Origin: Rhodovulum imhoffii
Lineage (GTDB): Bacteria; Pseudomonadota; Alphaproteobacteria; Rhodobacterales; Rhodobacteraceae
DNA length: 64,000 bases
Reading direction: 5' to 3'
Assembly: GCF_003046545.1 (NCBI RefSeq)
Contig: NZ_QAAA01000003.1
Location: 62,001 to 126,000 of the forward strand
Part shown: positions 1 through 8,890 of the stretch, piece by piece
Position numbering within the stretch: the first letter of the stretch is position 1
Layout of the letters: the number at the start of each line of letters is the position of its first letter
The notes under the pieces: model-generated
What the model saw: the letters and a program-made list of their open reading frames with translations, nothing else
Told to the model about the DNA's origin: nothing
Databases searched by the model: none
Program-made: the position numbers and the translations under genes

Positions 1-2341
1 ACTGTCCGAAAGCGACGGAGTAGCCGCCCGAGGTCAGTCGCCCGATTCGACTGCCATCGTGATAAAGCGCCTCGCGCCCCCACGGGTCGGCATTTTCCGG
101 GCCGTCGATCAGAAGGGTCGCGCATTGGCTGCGGAGGCCGGTGGCCTGCATCGCTTCTTTACCCAGGAAGTCTTTCGACAGGTCCACGAAGCGATCCAGG
201 CCGGCCTCCAGCGGCGTGGCATCGCGGCCCAGTTCGGTCCCGAAGGCGCGGTAGCTTTTTTCCTGCCGCAGCCAGTTCTGCGCCCGTGCGCCCACCAGCC
301 TCAGGCCGAGCGGTTCCCCCACCGCCATCAGCCGGTCGAACAGGTAGTTCTGCATCTCGATCGGGTGGTGCAACTCCCAGCCCAACTCGCCGGTATAAGC
401 CACGCGCAGCGCGGTCAGCGGGCACATCTCCAGCTCGATCCGGCGGGCGGAAAGCCAGGGGAAGCGTTTGTTCGACAGGGCGGTTTCGGGATCCGGGTCG
501 CGGATCAGTGCGGTCAGAATGGCCCGCGACTGCGGCCCGGCCAGCGCGAACACGCCGTATTGGCTGGTGACATCGCTCAGGCACATGGGGCCGAACTCGG
601 GCGTTTTGTCCGCGATGACCTTGGCGAGATAATCGTGATCATAGGCCTGCCAGGCCCCGGCGGAGACGAGGTAATAGTCGTCCTCGGCCCGGCGATGGAT
701 GGTGTATTCGCTCCGCACGGTGCCCGCACTGGTCAGGGCATAGGTCAGGTTGATGCGGCCAACCTTCGGCAGGCGGTTGCAGGTGAACCAGTCCAGAAAT
801 GCTGTCGCACCGGGACCTTTGAGGATGTGTTTGGCAAAGGCCGTGGCGTCGATCAGACCGGCGGTGGAGCGGATGGCCTCGGCTTCGGTCACGGCGTAGG
901 GCCACCAGCCGCCGCGGCGAAAACTGCGTGCGCCATGGTCGGAGAACCCCTCGGGAGCGAAATAGTTGGGGCGCTCCCACCCGTTCACCTGCCCGAACTG
1001 CGCTCCGCGCGCGGCCATGCGGTCATGGCATGGTGCGGTTTTCAGCGGGCGGCAGGCGGGACGTTCCTCATCCGGGTGATGCAGGATGTAGACGTGTTCA
1101 TAGGCTTCCTCGTTCTTGCGGCAGGCGTATTCGGTTGTCATCCAGTCGCCGTAGCGCCTCGGGTCAAGGCTGGCCATGTCGATCGCGGCTTCGCCTTCGG
1201 TCATCAACTGGGCCAGGTAGCAGCCTGCCCCGCCCGCGGCGGTGATGCCAAAGGAAAAGCCCTCCGCCAGCCACAGGTTCCGCAGGCCCTGCGCCGGGCC
1301 AAGCAGGGGGTTGCCGTCCGGAGTGTAACAGATCGGGCCGTTGTAATCGTCCTTGAGGCCCACGGTCTCCGATGATGGGATCCGGTGGATCATGGACAGG
1401 TATTCTGCCTCGATCCGCTCCAGGTCCAGGGGGAACAGGTCGGCGCGGAAGCTGTCGGGGCAGCCCCATGCGAACCGGGCAGGGGCGCCACGCTCATAAG
1501 GGCCGAGAATCCACCCGCCGCGCTCCTCGCGCACGTACCATTTTGCGTCCGCATCGCGCAGGACAGGGTGTTCCGGGTTGGAACCGCGCCACGCCACCAG
1601 GGCCGGGTCCGGTTCGGTCACGATATACTGATGTTCCACCGGGATCGCAGGGATCTTCAGCCCAAGAAGCCGCGCGGTGCGCTGGGCGTGGTTCCCCGTG
1701 GCGGTCACGACATGTTCGGCGGCGATTATCACTGTCTCGTCGGTGGGGATGAGGTTGCCGCCCCTGTCCGCCATCTTCGTGCAGGTCACGCGCCATTCGG
1801 AGCCGGTCCACTCATAGGCGTCCACCTGCCATTTGCGCTCCACCGCCACGCCGAACTGGCGCGCGCCCCTGGCCATGGCCTGGGTCACGTCGGCGGGGTT
1901 GATGTAACCATCCGTCGGGTGGTAGATCGCGCCTTCCAGATCCTCGGTGCGAAGCAGCGGCCAGCGCTCCCTGACCTGGGCCGGGGTCAACCATTCGTAG
2001 GGCACGCCCACCGTTTCGGCGGTGGTCGCGTAGAGCAGGTATTCCTCCATCCGTGCGCGGCTTTGGGCCATGCGCAGGTTGCCGACAACGGAAAAGCCGG
2101 GGTTCAGGCCGGTTTCCGCCTCCAGCGTTTTGTAGAACTTGATTGAGTAATCGTGGATGTGGGTCGTGGCGTAGGACATGTTGAAATAGGGCAAAAGCCC
2201 CGCCGCATGCCAGGTGGAGCCGCTGGTCAGCTCGTCGCGCTCCAGCAGCAGCGTCTCCCATCCCGCCTTGCCGAGGTGATAGGCAATCGAGGCCCCTACT
2301 GCACCGCCGCCGACGACCAAGGCTTTGACATGGGTTTTCAT
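1..2341 (-). CDS. Dimethylglycine/sarcosine dehydrogenase-like FAD protein (3' end outside window)
   Basis: About 780 residues are readable from an ATG at 2341 and the frame is still open at base 1, so the C-terminus lies outside the window. The N-terminus has a Rossmann FAD motif (GGGAVGAS, residues 11-18). GSTWHAAG follows, whose His45 matches the covalent FAD attachment site of DMGDH/SARDH enzymes. A DAO-type oxidase domain covers roughly residues 1-400, then the FAO middle domain and a GcvT-like folate-binding domain. Members of this family demethylate dimethylglycine or sarcosine and pass the C1 unit to tetrahydrofolate, in glycine betaine catabolism. The start is supported by GGGAGGA 7 bases upstream. 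The exact substrate cannot be told from sequence alone. Confidence 0.85.
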   Translation of the reverse strand, partial: MKTHVKALVVGGGAVGASIAYHLGKAGWETLLLERDELTSGSTWHAAGLLPYFNMSYATTHIHDYSIKFYKTLEAETGLNPGFSVVGNLRMAQSRARMEEYLLYATTAETVGVPYEWLTPAQVRERWPLLRTEDLEGAIYHPTDGYINPADVTQAMARGARQFGVAVERKWQVDAYEWTGSEWRVTCTKMADRGGNLIPTDETVIIAAEHVVTATGNHAQRTARLLGLKIPAIPVEHQYIVTEPDPALVAWRGSNPEHPVLRDADAKWYVREERGGWILGPYERGAPARFAWGCPDSFRADLFPLDLERIEAEYLSMIHRIPSSETVGLKDDYNGPICYTPDGNPLLGPAQGLRNLWLAEGFSFGITAAGGAGCYLAQLMTEGEAAIDMASLDPRRYGDWMTTEYACRKNEEAYEHVYILHHPDEERPACRPLKTAPCHDRMAARGAQFGQVNGWERPNYFAPEGFSDHGARSFRRGGWWPYAVTEAEAIRSTAGLIDATAFAKHILKGPGATAFLDWFTCNRLPKVGRINLTYALTSAGTVRSEYTIHRRAEDDYYLVSAGAWQAYDHDYLAKVIADKTPEFGPMCLSDVTSQYGVFALAGPQSRAILTALIRDPDPETALSNKRFPWLSARRIELEMCPLTALRVAYTGELGWELHHPIEMQNYLFDRLMAVGEPLGLRLVGARAQNWLRQEKSYRAFGTELGRDATPLEAGLDRFVDLSKDFLGKEAMQATGLRSQCATLLIDGPENADPWGREALYHDGSRIGRLTSGGYSVAFGQ

Positions 2342-2437
2342 GACCGATCCTCCCGTATTCCAGGCCCTTCTTCCAGTTAGGCGGAAAACGCGCCCGCGGG
2401 GGAGAATCATCCGACCGAACGTCGCCTGAAACCGACC

Positions 2438-3847
2438 CTAATGCACCGGCACCTCCAGCAGGATCACCCGCAGGGGGCGGGTCTGCGCCGGGTCGAAGCG
2501 GTAGGGGATGGAAACCTCGACAGGTACGGACGGGGGCAGGGGGCGGGTATAGCCATGCTCGGCCAGCAGGGTGGCAGCCTGGCCCGGCTTGCTTTCGATT
2601 GCCAGGACGCGCCCGCCCCCGGCCAGCCGCTGGGTTGGGTAGGGGGGAAGGGCCTGCCAGCCCGGACGCAGTACCAGCAGGTTTCCGGCGTAATAGTGAT
2701 GCGCCAGAAGGGGCGGGGTATCGGGGTCCAGGGCTTCGATTTCCTGTGCCAGAAGGTCGATCCGCAGGGCGTGGCTGCCGGTGCCGCGCAGACGCGTTTC
2801 CGCCATCGCGCCCAACAGTAAAATGGCCAGTGCCGCGATACCGATGCCGAAATTGCGCGTTGTCCGGGGGGACGCATTCGTCAGCAGGATCATCACTGCC
2901 GCGGGGACCGCCATCATGAACAGTGGTAACAGCCAGCGCGCCCGGACAAAGGCAATATCGGCGGCGACGATCCCCACCGCCACCAGCCCCAGCCCGATCA
3001 GCGCGGCGCGCAACAAGAGCGTTTCGAACGGTTGCGGCTGGCGGAGAGCGGGCCGACCAAGCGCCACCAGCCCCGCCACCAGCGCCAATGGCAGAAGCTC
3101 GGTCAGGGTCTGGCGACCCAGGCGCGCCAGCCCCAGCGGCCAGCGAGCGGCGGCCCCGGCGGCCCCCCTGGCAAATTCCCACGTGTCCGAAAAGGTTGCC
3201 TGCGGTGCGGCCAGCATCGTTGCGTAAGGCAGGGCCACAATGGCCAGGGTGACCGCGCCGCTCAGCCACAGGCGCCTGTCCCACAGGATCGCGCGATAGA
3301 CGGGCAGGCTGAACCCGGCCAGAAGCAGCGCGGGCGGCAGCACCCAGTAATTCGGCTTGGCCAACCCTCCCAGGCCCGCAGCCAGCCCCAGCAGGACGAA
3401 GGCCCGGGTCGAAGGCCGCCGCAACAGGTGGAAGAAGGCCGCCAGCGTCAGTGCCGTCAGGGCCACCAGCGCGATACTGTGCGATCCGGTGCGCTGTGCC
3501 CACCAGGCAAGGTTGGGGATCAGCGCCAGCGCCAGCGTGCCCAGCATGGCCTTGCGCAGGCCCGCCAGCGGTCGCAGCGCCAGGAACACCGTTGCGTAGG
3601 TCAGGAAAAGCAGGATGTTCTTGGGGAGGACGATACCTGCCGTTCCAACTCCGAAAAGCGCGAAGCCCAGCGTCTGGTACCAGTTGTAAAGTGGCGGCTG
3701 CGATCCGGCGACGAAGTGCCATTGGCGGGCGATCACGACCATTTCGGCCTCGTCGCCCTCCAGCGCGCCGCCCAACCAGATTCGCAGGCCGGCCTGTGTG
3801 GCGAAATAGGCCGCCAGGGCCAGGAGGAACAGGGCCGCGCGGTTCAT
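2438..3847 (-). CDS. GT-C membrane glycosyltransferase (GT39/GT83, ArnT/PMT-like), copy A
   Basis: A 469-residue polytopic inner-membrane protein. It starts with a hydrophobic helix, and the first periplasmic loop carries GDEAEMVV (about residues 31-38), corresponding to the catalytic acidic DE motif of ArnT/PMT enzymes. A PPLYNWYQ motif (about 55-62) is also typical of the family. Such enzymes use polyprenyl-phosphate sugars to glycosylate lipid A, other lipids or proteins at the periplasmic face. Its ATG overlaps the stop of the upstream paralogue in an ATGA, so the two are translationally coupled. The acceptor and sugar are unknown, and no lipid A or polysaccharide genes lie next to it. 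Confidence 0.8.
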   Translation of the reverse strand: MNRAALFLLALAAYFATQAGLRIWLGGALEGDEAEMVVIARQWHFVAGSQPPLYNWYQTLGFALFGVGTAGIVLPKNILLFLTYATVFLALRPLAGLRKAMLGTLALALIPNLAWWAQRTGSHSIALVALTALTLAAFFHLLRRPSTRAFVLLGLAAGLGGLAKPNYWVLPPALLLAGFSLPVYRAILWDRRLWLSGAVTLAIVALPYATMLAAPQATFSDTWEFARGAAGAAARWPLGLARLGRQTLTELLPLALVAGLVALGRPALRQPQPFETLLLRAALIGLGLVAVGIVAADIAFVRARWLLPLFMMAVPAAVMILLTNASPRTTRNFGIGIAALAILLLGAMAETRLRGTGSHALRIDLLAQEIEALDPDTPPLLAHHYYAGNLLVLRPGWQALPPYPTQRLAGGGRVLAIESKPGQAATLLAEHGYTRPLPPSVPVEVSIPYRFDPAQTRPLRVILLEVPVH

Positions 3848-5277
3848 CGCGGAACGTCTACCAGGTACCAGCGCAACGGCAGTGCCGCCTCGGAATGGCC
3901 ATAGGGCAGGGTAAAGCTGCCCGCGTCCACTGTCCGGTTGGCGCTGTCGCTGGGCCAGCCCGCCTGTTGCAGGCCTGTTTCAAGGCTGGGCGGTACATTT
4001 TCGCGCAACAAGAACAGCACCCGTTGTCCGCCGAACCGTGCCCGTGCAAACCCCAGATAGGGCGCCACCTGCCAACCGGGGCGCAAGCGGGCCAGGTTTC
4101 CGGCGGTGAAAAACTCGGCGATTACCGGGGTGTTCGGGGCGATGGTTTCGATCCGCTCCGGCAGAGGGGCGAACTCCACGTCGCGCCGTGCCCCTTCCTT
4201 GAAACGGTCATAGGACAAGCCCGCCATCACCAGAAGGGCGATCAGGGCGATCAGCAGACAGAACCCCGAAACCGCACGCGGGCCAGTCCGGGGCGCGAGC
4301 CAGACGAAAATGCCCGGCACCGCCAGAAACGCGACCGGCAGCATCCAGCGCTGGGTCACATGGCCCACATTCGCCTGCCAAATGCCCAGCAGGATGATCA
4401 GCAGCAGCAGGACGGCCGCGCGCAACAGCAGCGCGGGCACCGGGGCGGTTGTTTCTTTTGCCCGCCTGCGGCCGAAGACCCACATCGCCCCGGCTGCCAG
4501 AAGAGCGGGCGCCATCAGCGTGAGCCCTCCGGCCGCGGCCATGCGCACCCCGCGCACCCAGTCCGCAGAGGCGCCGTTCAGGCGCATTTTCGAGGCCGAG
4601 GAAAATGCCAGGTCCGGGTTCTGTACCATCCAGCCGTAGGGGATGGCGACGACAAGAACCGCCAGCGCAGGCGCGATCAGGGCGCGCCGGCACAGCATCC
4701 CTGCCCGCATTTGCGGGAGGGTCAGTGCCGCAAGAGCCAGCGCGCCGGGCACCATCCAGAAATTGTATTTCGACAGCCCGCCAAGCCCCAGCGCAACCCC
4801 CAGTACGACCCATGCCCGCCGCGATCCGTCGCGCATTGCCCACAGGAAGGCGGCGATCGTTGCCATGGATGTCGTGAACAGGATATTGGAATGGGTCGTG
4901 GCGCGCTGGGCTTCCCACGCAAGGTCGGGCAACAGGAACAGCGACATGGCCCCCAGCGCGGCCGCCCCCGCCGGAATCCACAACCGCAGCCCCAGGAACA
5001 GGAACAGGTAGCTGCCCCACAACAGCAGGTTCTTCAGCAGCGCGAGCGAGAAAAGCGAACGCCCGAACAGTTCGAAAAGCCCGATCTGAAACCAGTTGTA
5101 AAGCGGCAGTTGCGGCCCGTAGCCCGGCGCAAGACCGGGCGTCATGACCATCATCTCGGCCTCGTCGGTTTCCAGCGCGCCGCCAAGTGCCAAACGCAGG
5201 CCGGCCTGGGCCGCGAAGTAGACGGTGAGCGCCAGCACAAAGGCCAGTGTCGTCCGTTGGGCTGCGGGCCCGGCCAT
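3844..5277 (-). CDS. GT-C membrane glycosyltransferase (GT39/GT83, ArnT/PMT-like), copy B
   Basis: A 477-residue paralogue of the gene just downstream: same N-terminal helix, a TDEAEMMV motif in the first loop in place of GDEAEMVV, and a matching PLYNWFQ segment. The body holds about ten further hydrophobic segments and ends in a short soluble periplasmic tail. The likely role is transfer of a sugar from a polyprenyl-phosphate carrier at the periplasmic side of the inner membrane. It starts 3 bases after the stop of the 2-hydroxyacid dehydrogenase gene and overlaps the next glycosyltransferase by 4 bases, so all three form one operon. The pair looks like a diverged tandem duplication. Confidence 0.8.
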   Translation of the reverse strand: MAGPAAQRTTLAFVLALTVYFAAQAGLRLALGGALETDEAEMMVMTPGLAPGYGPQLPLYNWFQIGLFELFGRSLFSLALLKNLLLWGSYLFLFLGLRLWIPAGAAALGAMSLFLLPDLAWEAQRATTHSNILFTTSMATIAAFLWAMRDGSRRAWVVLGVALGLGGLSKYNFWMVPGALALAALTLPQMRAGMLCRRALIAPALAVLVVAIPYGWMVQNPDLAFSSASKMRLNGASADWVRGVRMAAAGGLTLMAPALLAAGAMWVFGRRRAKETTAPVPALLLRAAVLLLLIILLGIWQANVGHVTQRWMLPVAFLAVPGIFVWLAPRTGPRAVSGFCLLIALIALLVMAGLSYDRFKEGARRDVEFAPLPERIETIAPNTPVIAEFFTAGNLARLRPGWQVAPYLGFARARFGGQRVLFLLRENVPPSLETGLQQAGWPSDSANRTVDAGSFTLPYGHSEAALPLRWYLVDVPR

Positions 5278-5280
5278 TTT

Positions 5281-6267
5281 CTACAGCATGCCCGGCACAA
5301 CCAGATCCGGCGGCCGGTGCCCGTCCGCGAAGGTCTTGACGTTGATGAGAACCTTCTCCCCCATTTCGGTCCGCCCCTCGAGCGTGGCGGACCCCATATG
5401 TGGCAGCAGCACGATGTTGTCCATCTCGCGCAGGCGCGGGTTGATCTCATGGCCGTGTTCGAACACGTCGAGGCCGGCGCCGGCGATCTCCCCCGCGCGC
5501 AGCATTCGGGTAAGGGCGTTTTCGTCGATCACTTCCCCGCGGGAGGTGTTCACGATTACCGCGCTGGGCTTGAGCAGCTTGAGCCGCCGGGCGTTCATGA
5601 GGTGAAAGGTGGACGGCGTGTGCGGACAGTTGATGCTGAGCACATCCATCCGGCTGACCATCTGGTCGAGGCTCTCCCAGTAGGTCGCCTCCAGATCCTG
5701 TTCGGTTTCAAGGCGGACACGGCGGCGGTTGTGATAATGCACCTGCATGCCAAAGGCCCGTGCCCGCCGGGCCACGGCCTGCCCGATCTGCCCCATGCCG
5801 AGAATTCCCAGCCGGCGGCCGCTGATGCGCCCCCCCATCATCGCGGTCGGAGTCCAGCCCCCCCAGTCCCCCGACTGCATCTTCCGCAACCCCTCCGGGA
5901 TGCGACGGGTGACGGCAAGAATCAGCGCCATCGTCATGTCGGCGGTATCGTCCGTAACGACGCCCGGCGTGTTGGACACCAGGATGCCGCGCTGGCGGGC
6001 GGTCTGCACATCGATATGGTCGATGCCGGCACCGTAATTGGCGATCAGCTTGAGTTGTTCGCCCGCCTGGGCCAGCATGGCCTGATCGATCCGGTCCGTG
6101 ACACAGGGGATCAGGACATCCGCCTTCTGCATCGCCTCGACCAGTTCGCCGCGTGTCAGTTTGTGGTCGTCCTCCGAGAGGGAGACATCGAACAGCTCTT
6201 TCAGCCGGGTCTCGACGGGTTCGGGCAATCGTCGCGTCACGACAACACTCAGACGTTGAGCCGGCAT
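5281..6267 (-). CDS. D-2-hydroxyacid dehydrogenase (glyoxylate/hydroxypyruvate reductase type)
   Basis: 328 residues, the usual length for this family. The NAD(P)-binding motif GILGMGQIGQAVARRA lies in the middle, followed by the catalytic residues in their usual order: Arg in NTSRGEVIDENAL, a downstream Glu region, and His in LLPHMGSAT. Such enzymes reduce glyoxylate, hydroxypyruvate or related 2-oxo acids. The frame stays open upstream, but the ATG at 6267 is preferred because AGGAGG lies about 8 bases before it and the protein then starts like its homologues. First gene of an operon with the two glycosyltransferases, a pairing with no obvious metabolic reason. Substrate not determinable. 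Confidence 0.85.
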   Translation of the reverse strand: MPAQRLSVVVTRRLPEPVETRLKELFDVSLSEDDHKLTRGELVEAMQKADVLIPCVTDRIDQAMLAQAGEQLKLIANYGAGIDHIDVQTARQRGILVSNTPGVVTDDTADMTMALILAVTRRIPEGLRKMQSGDWGGWTPTAMMGGRISGRRLGILGMGQIGQAVARRARAFGMQVHYHNRRRVRLETEQDLEATYWESLDQMVSRMDVLSINCPHTPSTFHLMNARRLKLLKPSAVIVNTSRGEVIDENALTRMLRAGEIAGAGLDVFEHGHEINPRLREMDNIVLLPHMGSATLEGRTEMGEKVLINVKTFADGHRPPDLVVPGML

Positions 6268-6367
6268 GTGGGGGCCTCCTGCTGCTTTCCTTCCCGGTGT
6301 CTGAGTGGCAAACTGTCCGAGATCGGGGCAAGGCACAAGACCCCGTAACAAGAGGCGGCGCAAGGTC

Positions 6368-6868
6368 ATGACGATACGGGTGGGTCTGGCGGCAATTTTG
6401 GGCATGGTGCTCCTGGCCGGGGGGGCGGTCGCGGCACAGGAGCGGGGGCGGGTCACCGACCTGCCGCTGCCGCGGTTCGTGTCGTTGAAAAGTTCCGAGG
6501 GCAATGTCCGCCGCGGCCCCGGCCTGAGCCACCGGATAGACTGGGTGTTTAAGCGGCGGAACATGCCCTTGCAGATCACCGCGGAATACGGCCACTGGCG
6601 CCGGGTGCAGGACCGCGACGGCGCAGGCGGGTGGATGCACTATTCGTTACTGTCCGGGGTGCGCACGGTGCTTGTCGAGGCCGAGGATGTCGCGCTGTAT
6701 CGTTCTCCCAGTGCCGAGTCGCGCATCATGGCCCGGGCGGAGCGCGGCGTGATCGCGCGGCTGGGCGAGTGCAACCCGGACTGGTGCCGGATTGTGGCAC
6801 AGGGCCAGAAAGGCTGGGTGCCCAAGGCCGTGCTTTGGGGGGTTTCGCCCGATGACCTGCGGCAATAA
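6368..6868 (+). CDS. Exported bacterial SH3-domain protein
   Basis: 166 residues with an N-terminal signal peptide (hydrophobic stretch LAAILGMVLLAGGAVAAQ, cleavage probably after VAA). Two SH3-like units follow: VRRGPGLSHRIDWVF with GGWMHYSLL, then LYRSPSAESRIMARAERG ending in KGWVPKAVLWG. These are the hallmarks of bacterial SH3_4/SH3b domains, which usually bind cell-wall peptides. An in-frame start at 6305 exists, but the ATG at 6368 places the signal peptide at the very N-terminus. It is divergent from the hydroxyacid dehydrogenase and 3 bases upstream of the cation efflux gene. Likely periplasmic; function unknown. Confidence 0.75.
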   Translation: MTIRVGLAAILGMVLLAGGAVAAQERGRVTDLPLPRFVSLKSSEGNVRRGPGLSHRIDWVFKRRNMPLQITAEYGHWRRVQDRDGAGGWMHYSLLSGVRTVLVEAEDVALYRSPSAESRIMARAERGVIARLGECNPDWCRIVAQGQKGWVPKAVLWGVSPDDLRQ

Positions 6869-6871
6869 CCC

Positions 6872-7807
6872 ATGAGCGGACAGGCCGTGTTCTCCGACCC
6901 GCGGGCCAGCCGGAGGTTGAACCTTTCTGCGGTGGTGGCTTCGGTCGGGGTTGCCGTGATTCTGGTGGGGCTCAAACTATGGGCGCTGGGGGAGACGCAG
7001 GCGCTGTCGGTTGCGGCGTCTCTGGCCGACAGCGCGCTGGACCTGATGGTCTCGCTGGCGGCACTGGCGGCGGTCCTGTACGCGGCGCGACCTCCCGATC
7101 AGGATCATGCTTTCGGGCATACTGCCGCCGAGGACCTGGCCGCGTTGGGGCAATCGGTTTTCATCCTGATCTCTGCCGGGGCGATTGCCGTCGCGGCGCT
7201 CCTGCGGGTGAGCGACCCGTCGCCCGCCCCGCTCCGCGCCGAGGGGCGCGGCATGGTGGTCATGGGTGCGTCGATCCTGCTGACACTGGCGCTGGTGCTG
7301 TGGCAGCGCCGGGTGGCGCGGCGGACGGGCAGCAAGGTCGTGGCAGCCGATTCGCTGCATTATCTTGGAGATCTCGTCCCCAATATCGGGGCTTTGGTGG
7401 CGTTGTGGGTCTCTGCCCGCTACGGGCTGGTGCGGTTCGACAGTATCGTGGCGCTGGGCGCGGCGGGGATGCTGGCGGTCGGGGCGCTGGGAATTGGCCG
7501 ACGGGCCTGGGATGCCCTGATGGACCGTGCGGCCCCCGATGAGATCGTCGCCCAGGTTGCGGCACTGGCCGAAAATCAGCCGGGCGTGTTGGGCTACCAT
7601 GATCTCAAGACGCGGGTGGCAGGGTCACGCCTGTTCGTGAATTTGCATATCGAACTGGACGGGGCCCAGAGTCTGCACGAGGCCCACGCCATCGGGGCGA
7701 CGCTTAAGCACAAGATAATACAGATTTTCCCAGGGGCCGATGTCATCATTCATTTCGATCCTGCGCGGCGCTGGAATGCGGTTTCCGACGATGGGCGGGG
7801 GGCCTGA
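6872..7807 (+). CDS. Cation diffusion facilitator (CDF) metal efflux protein, FieF/YiiP-like
   Basis: 311 residues with about six transmembrane segments followed by a cytoplasmic domain rich in His/Asp near the end (LFVNLHIELDG, DVIIHFDP). The transport-site residues match the FieF set: Asp53 and Asp57 (LADSALD) in helix 2 and His163 and Asp167 (DSLHYLGD) in helix 5. A second conserved cluster, DQDHAFGHTAAED, lies in the helix 2-3 loop. D-D-H-D sites are known for Zn2+/Fe2+/Mn2+ export driven by protons. It follows the SH3 protein by 3 bases. It sits tail to tail with the sit metal importer, suggesting a metal-homeostasis neighbourhood, though metal specificity is not proven. Confidence 0.85.
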   Translation: MSGQAVFSDPRASRRLNLSAVVASVGVAVILVGLKLWALGETQALSVAASLADSALDLMVSLAALAAVLYAARPPDQDHAFGHTAAEDLAALGQSVFILISAGAIAVAALLRVSDPSPAPLRAEGRGMVVMGASILLTLALVLWQRRVARRTGSKVVAADSLHYLGDLVPNIGALVALWVSARYGLVRFDSIVALGAAGMLAVGALGIGRRAWDALMDRAAPDEIVAQVAALAENQPGVLGYHDLKTRVAGSRLFVNLHIELDGAQSLHEAHAIGATLKHKIIQIFPGADVIIHFDPARRWNAVSDDGRGA

Positions 7808-8016
7808 TTTGCGGCGAACGGGCATCTCCGTCAGCCGCGTTCCGTCGAATCCGATCCTTTGTGGGCGGGTGTCAGCGGCGGGGGCAAGGCGCTGCCCGTA
7901 GCCAGGCCGGATTTTCGTTTGCCCGAGACATCGGGTGGATAACCACAGGGTGTTTTGACAACGGTTCGGCCGACGTCCCTTCAGGGCGTGCCCACCCGGC
8001 GGGCCCTGTCTCCTGG

Positions 8017-8034
8017 CGCAGGGCCGGCCCTGCG
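8017..8034 (-). terminator. Perfect GC-rich palindrome after sitD, possible terminator
   Basis: An 18-base perfect inverted repeat (CGCAGGGCC/GGCCCTGCG) 22 bases beyond the sitD stop. As RNA it would form a 7-bp stem with a CCGG loop. There is no U-tract, so Rho-independent activity is uncertain. The rest of the 249-base gap between the convergent CDF and sitD genes shows nothing else I can name. Confidence 0.35.
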
Positions 8035-8056
8035 TCCCGGTGAGAAGGCAGAATGG

Positions 8057-8890
8057 TCAGGTTTGAGAGTCGCGCGGCCGTACCGCGATCTGCCGTTTCA
8101 GAAAGGCAAGACCGAACATCCCCGTCATCACCAGGACGATCGTTGGTGCGGGCGCGCTGTCGAGGTGAAAGCTCAGGTAGGTTCCCCCCAGCATCGCGCT
8201 CAGGCAGACGGCCACTGCCACGGCCATCATTCGGGCAAAGCTGCGCGCCAGCAGGAAGGCGATTGCCCCCGGTGCGATCAGCAGCCCGATCGCAAGGATC
8301 AGCCCCACCGCCGAGAGTGTCGCCACTATGGTCGCCGACAGGGCCGCCAGAAGCCCGTAATGAAGCCACCCCACCCGCAATCCGCAGGCACGGGCCTGTG
8401 CCGGGTCGAAGGCGTGCAGCAGCAGGTCTTTCCATTTCAGCAAAAGCGCGGCGGCAACCCCGACCGAGATCGCCCCGGCAGTACGCATCTCGTGCGGTTC
8501 CACCCCCAGCATGTTGCCAAACAGGATGTGGTCAAGATGGATGTTGGTGTCGATCGCGACATACATCACAAGGCCCAGTCCGAACATGCCCGAAAAGACC
8601 ACGCCCATCACCGTGTCTTGCCGGACCCGGCTGTTTTCGGCCAGGTACCCGGTGGCCGTGGTGCAGACCATTCCGGCGGCAAAGGCCCCAAGGATCAGCG
8701 GCAGCCCCATCACATGGGCCAGCACGATTCCCGGCAGGACCGCGTGGCTGACCGCGTCTCCCATCAGTGCCCAGCCCTTGAGCACCAGAAAGCAGGACAA
8801 CAGCGCAGTGGGGACCGCCACCATGGCGGAAATCAGGAAGGCGTTCTGCATGAAGGGAAACTGGAACGGCATCAGCACGGTTTCGATCAT
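8057..8890 (-). CDS. sitD: Manganese/iron ABC transporter permease SitD/MntD-like
   Basis: 277-residue ABC-3 family permease with about nine hydrophobic helices. It carries family segments ALMGDAVSHAVLPGIVLAH, GMFGLGLVMYVAI and LILAIGLLIAPGAIAFLLAR. It forms the membrane channel together with SitC and imports Mn2+ and/or Fe2+. The same frame is open far upstream, but the start at 8890 gives the normal N-terminus ([10 protein letters not shown]) and overlaps the sitC stop by 4 bases (ATGA). Last gene of sitABCD. Closely related znu/mnt/tro permeases cannot be excluded on this protein alone; the operon's binding protein argues for Mn/Fe. Confidence 0.87.
   Translation of the reverse strand: MIETVLMPFQFPFMQNAFLISAMVAVPTALLSCFLVLKGWALMGDAVSHAVLPGIVLAHVMGLPLILGAFAAGMVCTTATGYLAENSRVRQDTVMGVVFSGMFGLGLVMYVAIDTNIHLDHILFGNMLGVEPHEMRTAGAISVGVAAALLLKWKDLLLHAFDPAQARACGLRVGWLHYGLLAALSATIVATLSAVGLILAIGLLIAPGAIAFLLARSFARMMAVAVAVCLSAMLGGTYLSFHLDSAPAPTIVLVMTGMFGLAFLKRQIAVRPRDSQT

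Noticed and set aside
59-1375. Plus-strand open frame at the left edge
   Set aside because: Antisense to the dimethylglycine dehydrogenase-like gene, whose frame is open to the window edge and carries clear FAD and GcvT motifs.
3451-6348. Long plus-strand open frame (965 codons) across the glycosyltransferase genes
   Set aside because: Antisense shadow of three genes with clear family motifs on the minus strand.
7953-7980. TTGACA-like hexamer in the CDF-sitD gap
   Set aside because: No -10 partner at suitable spacing and no gene starts downstream on that strand.
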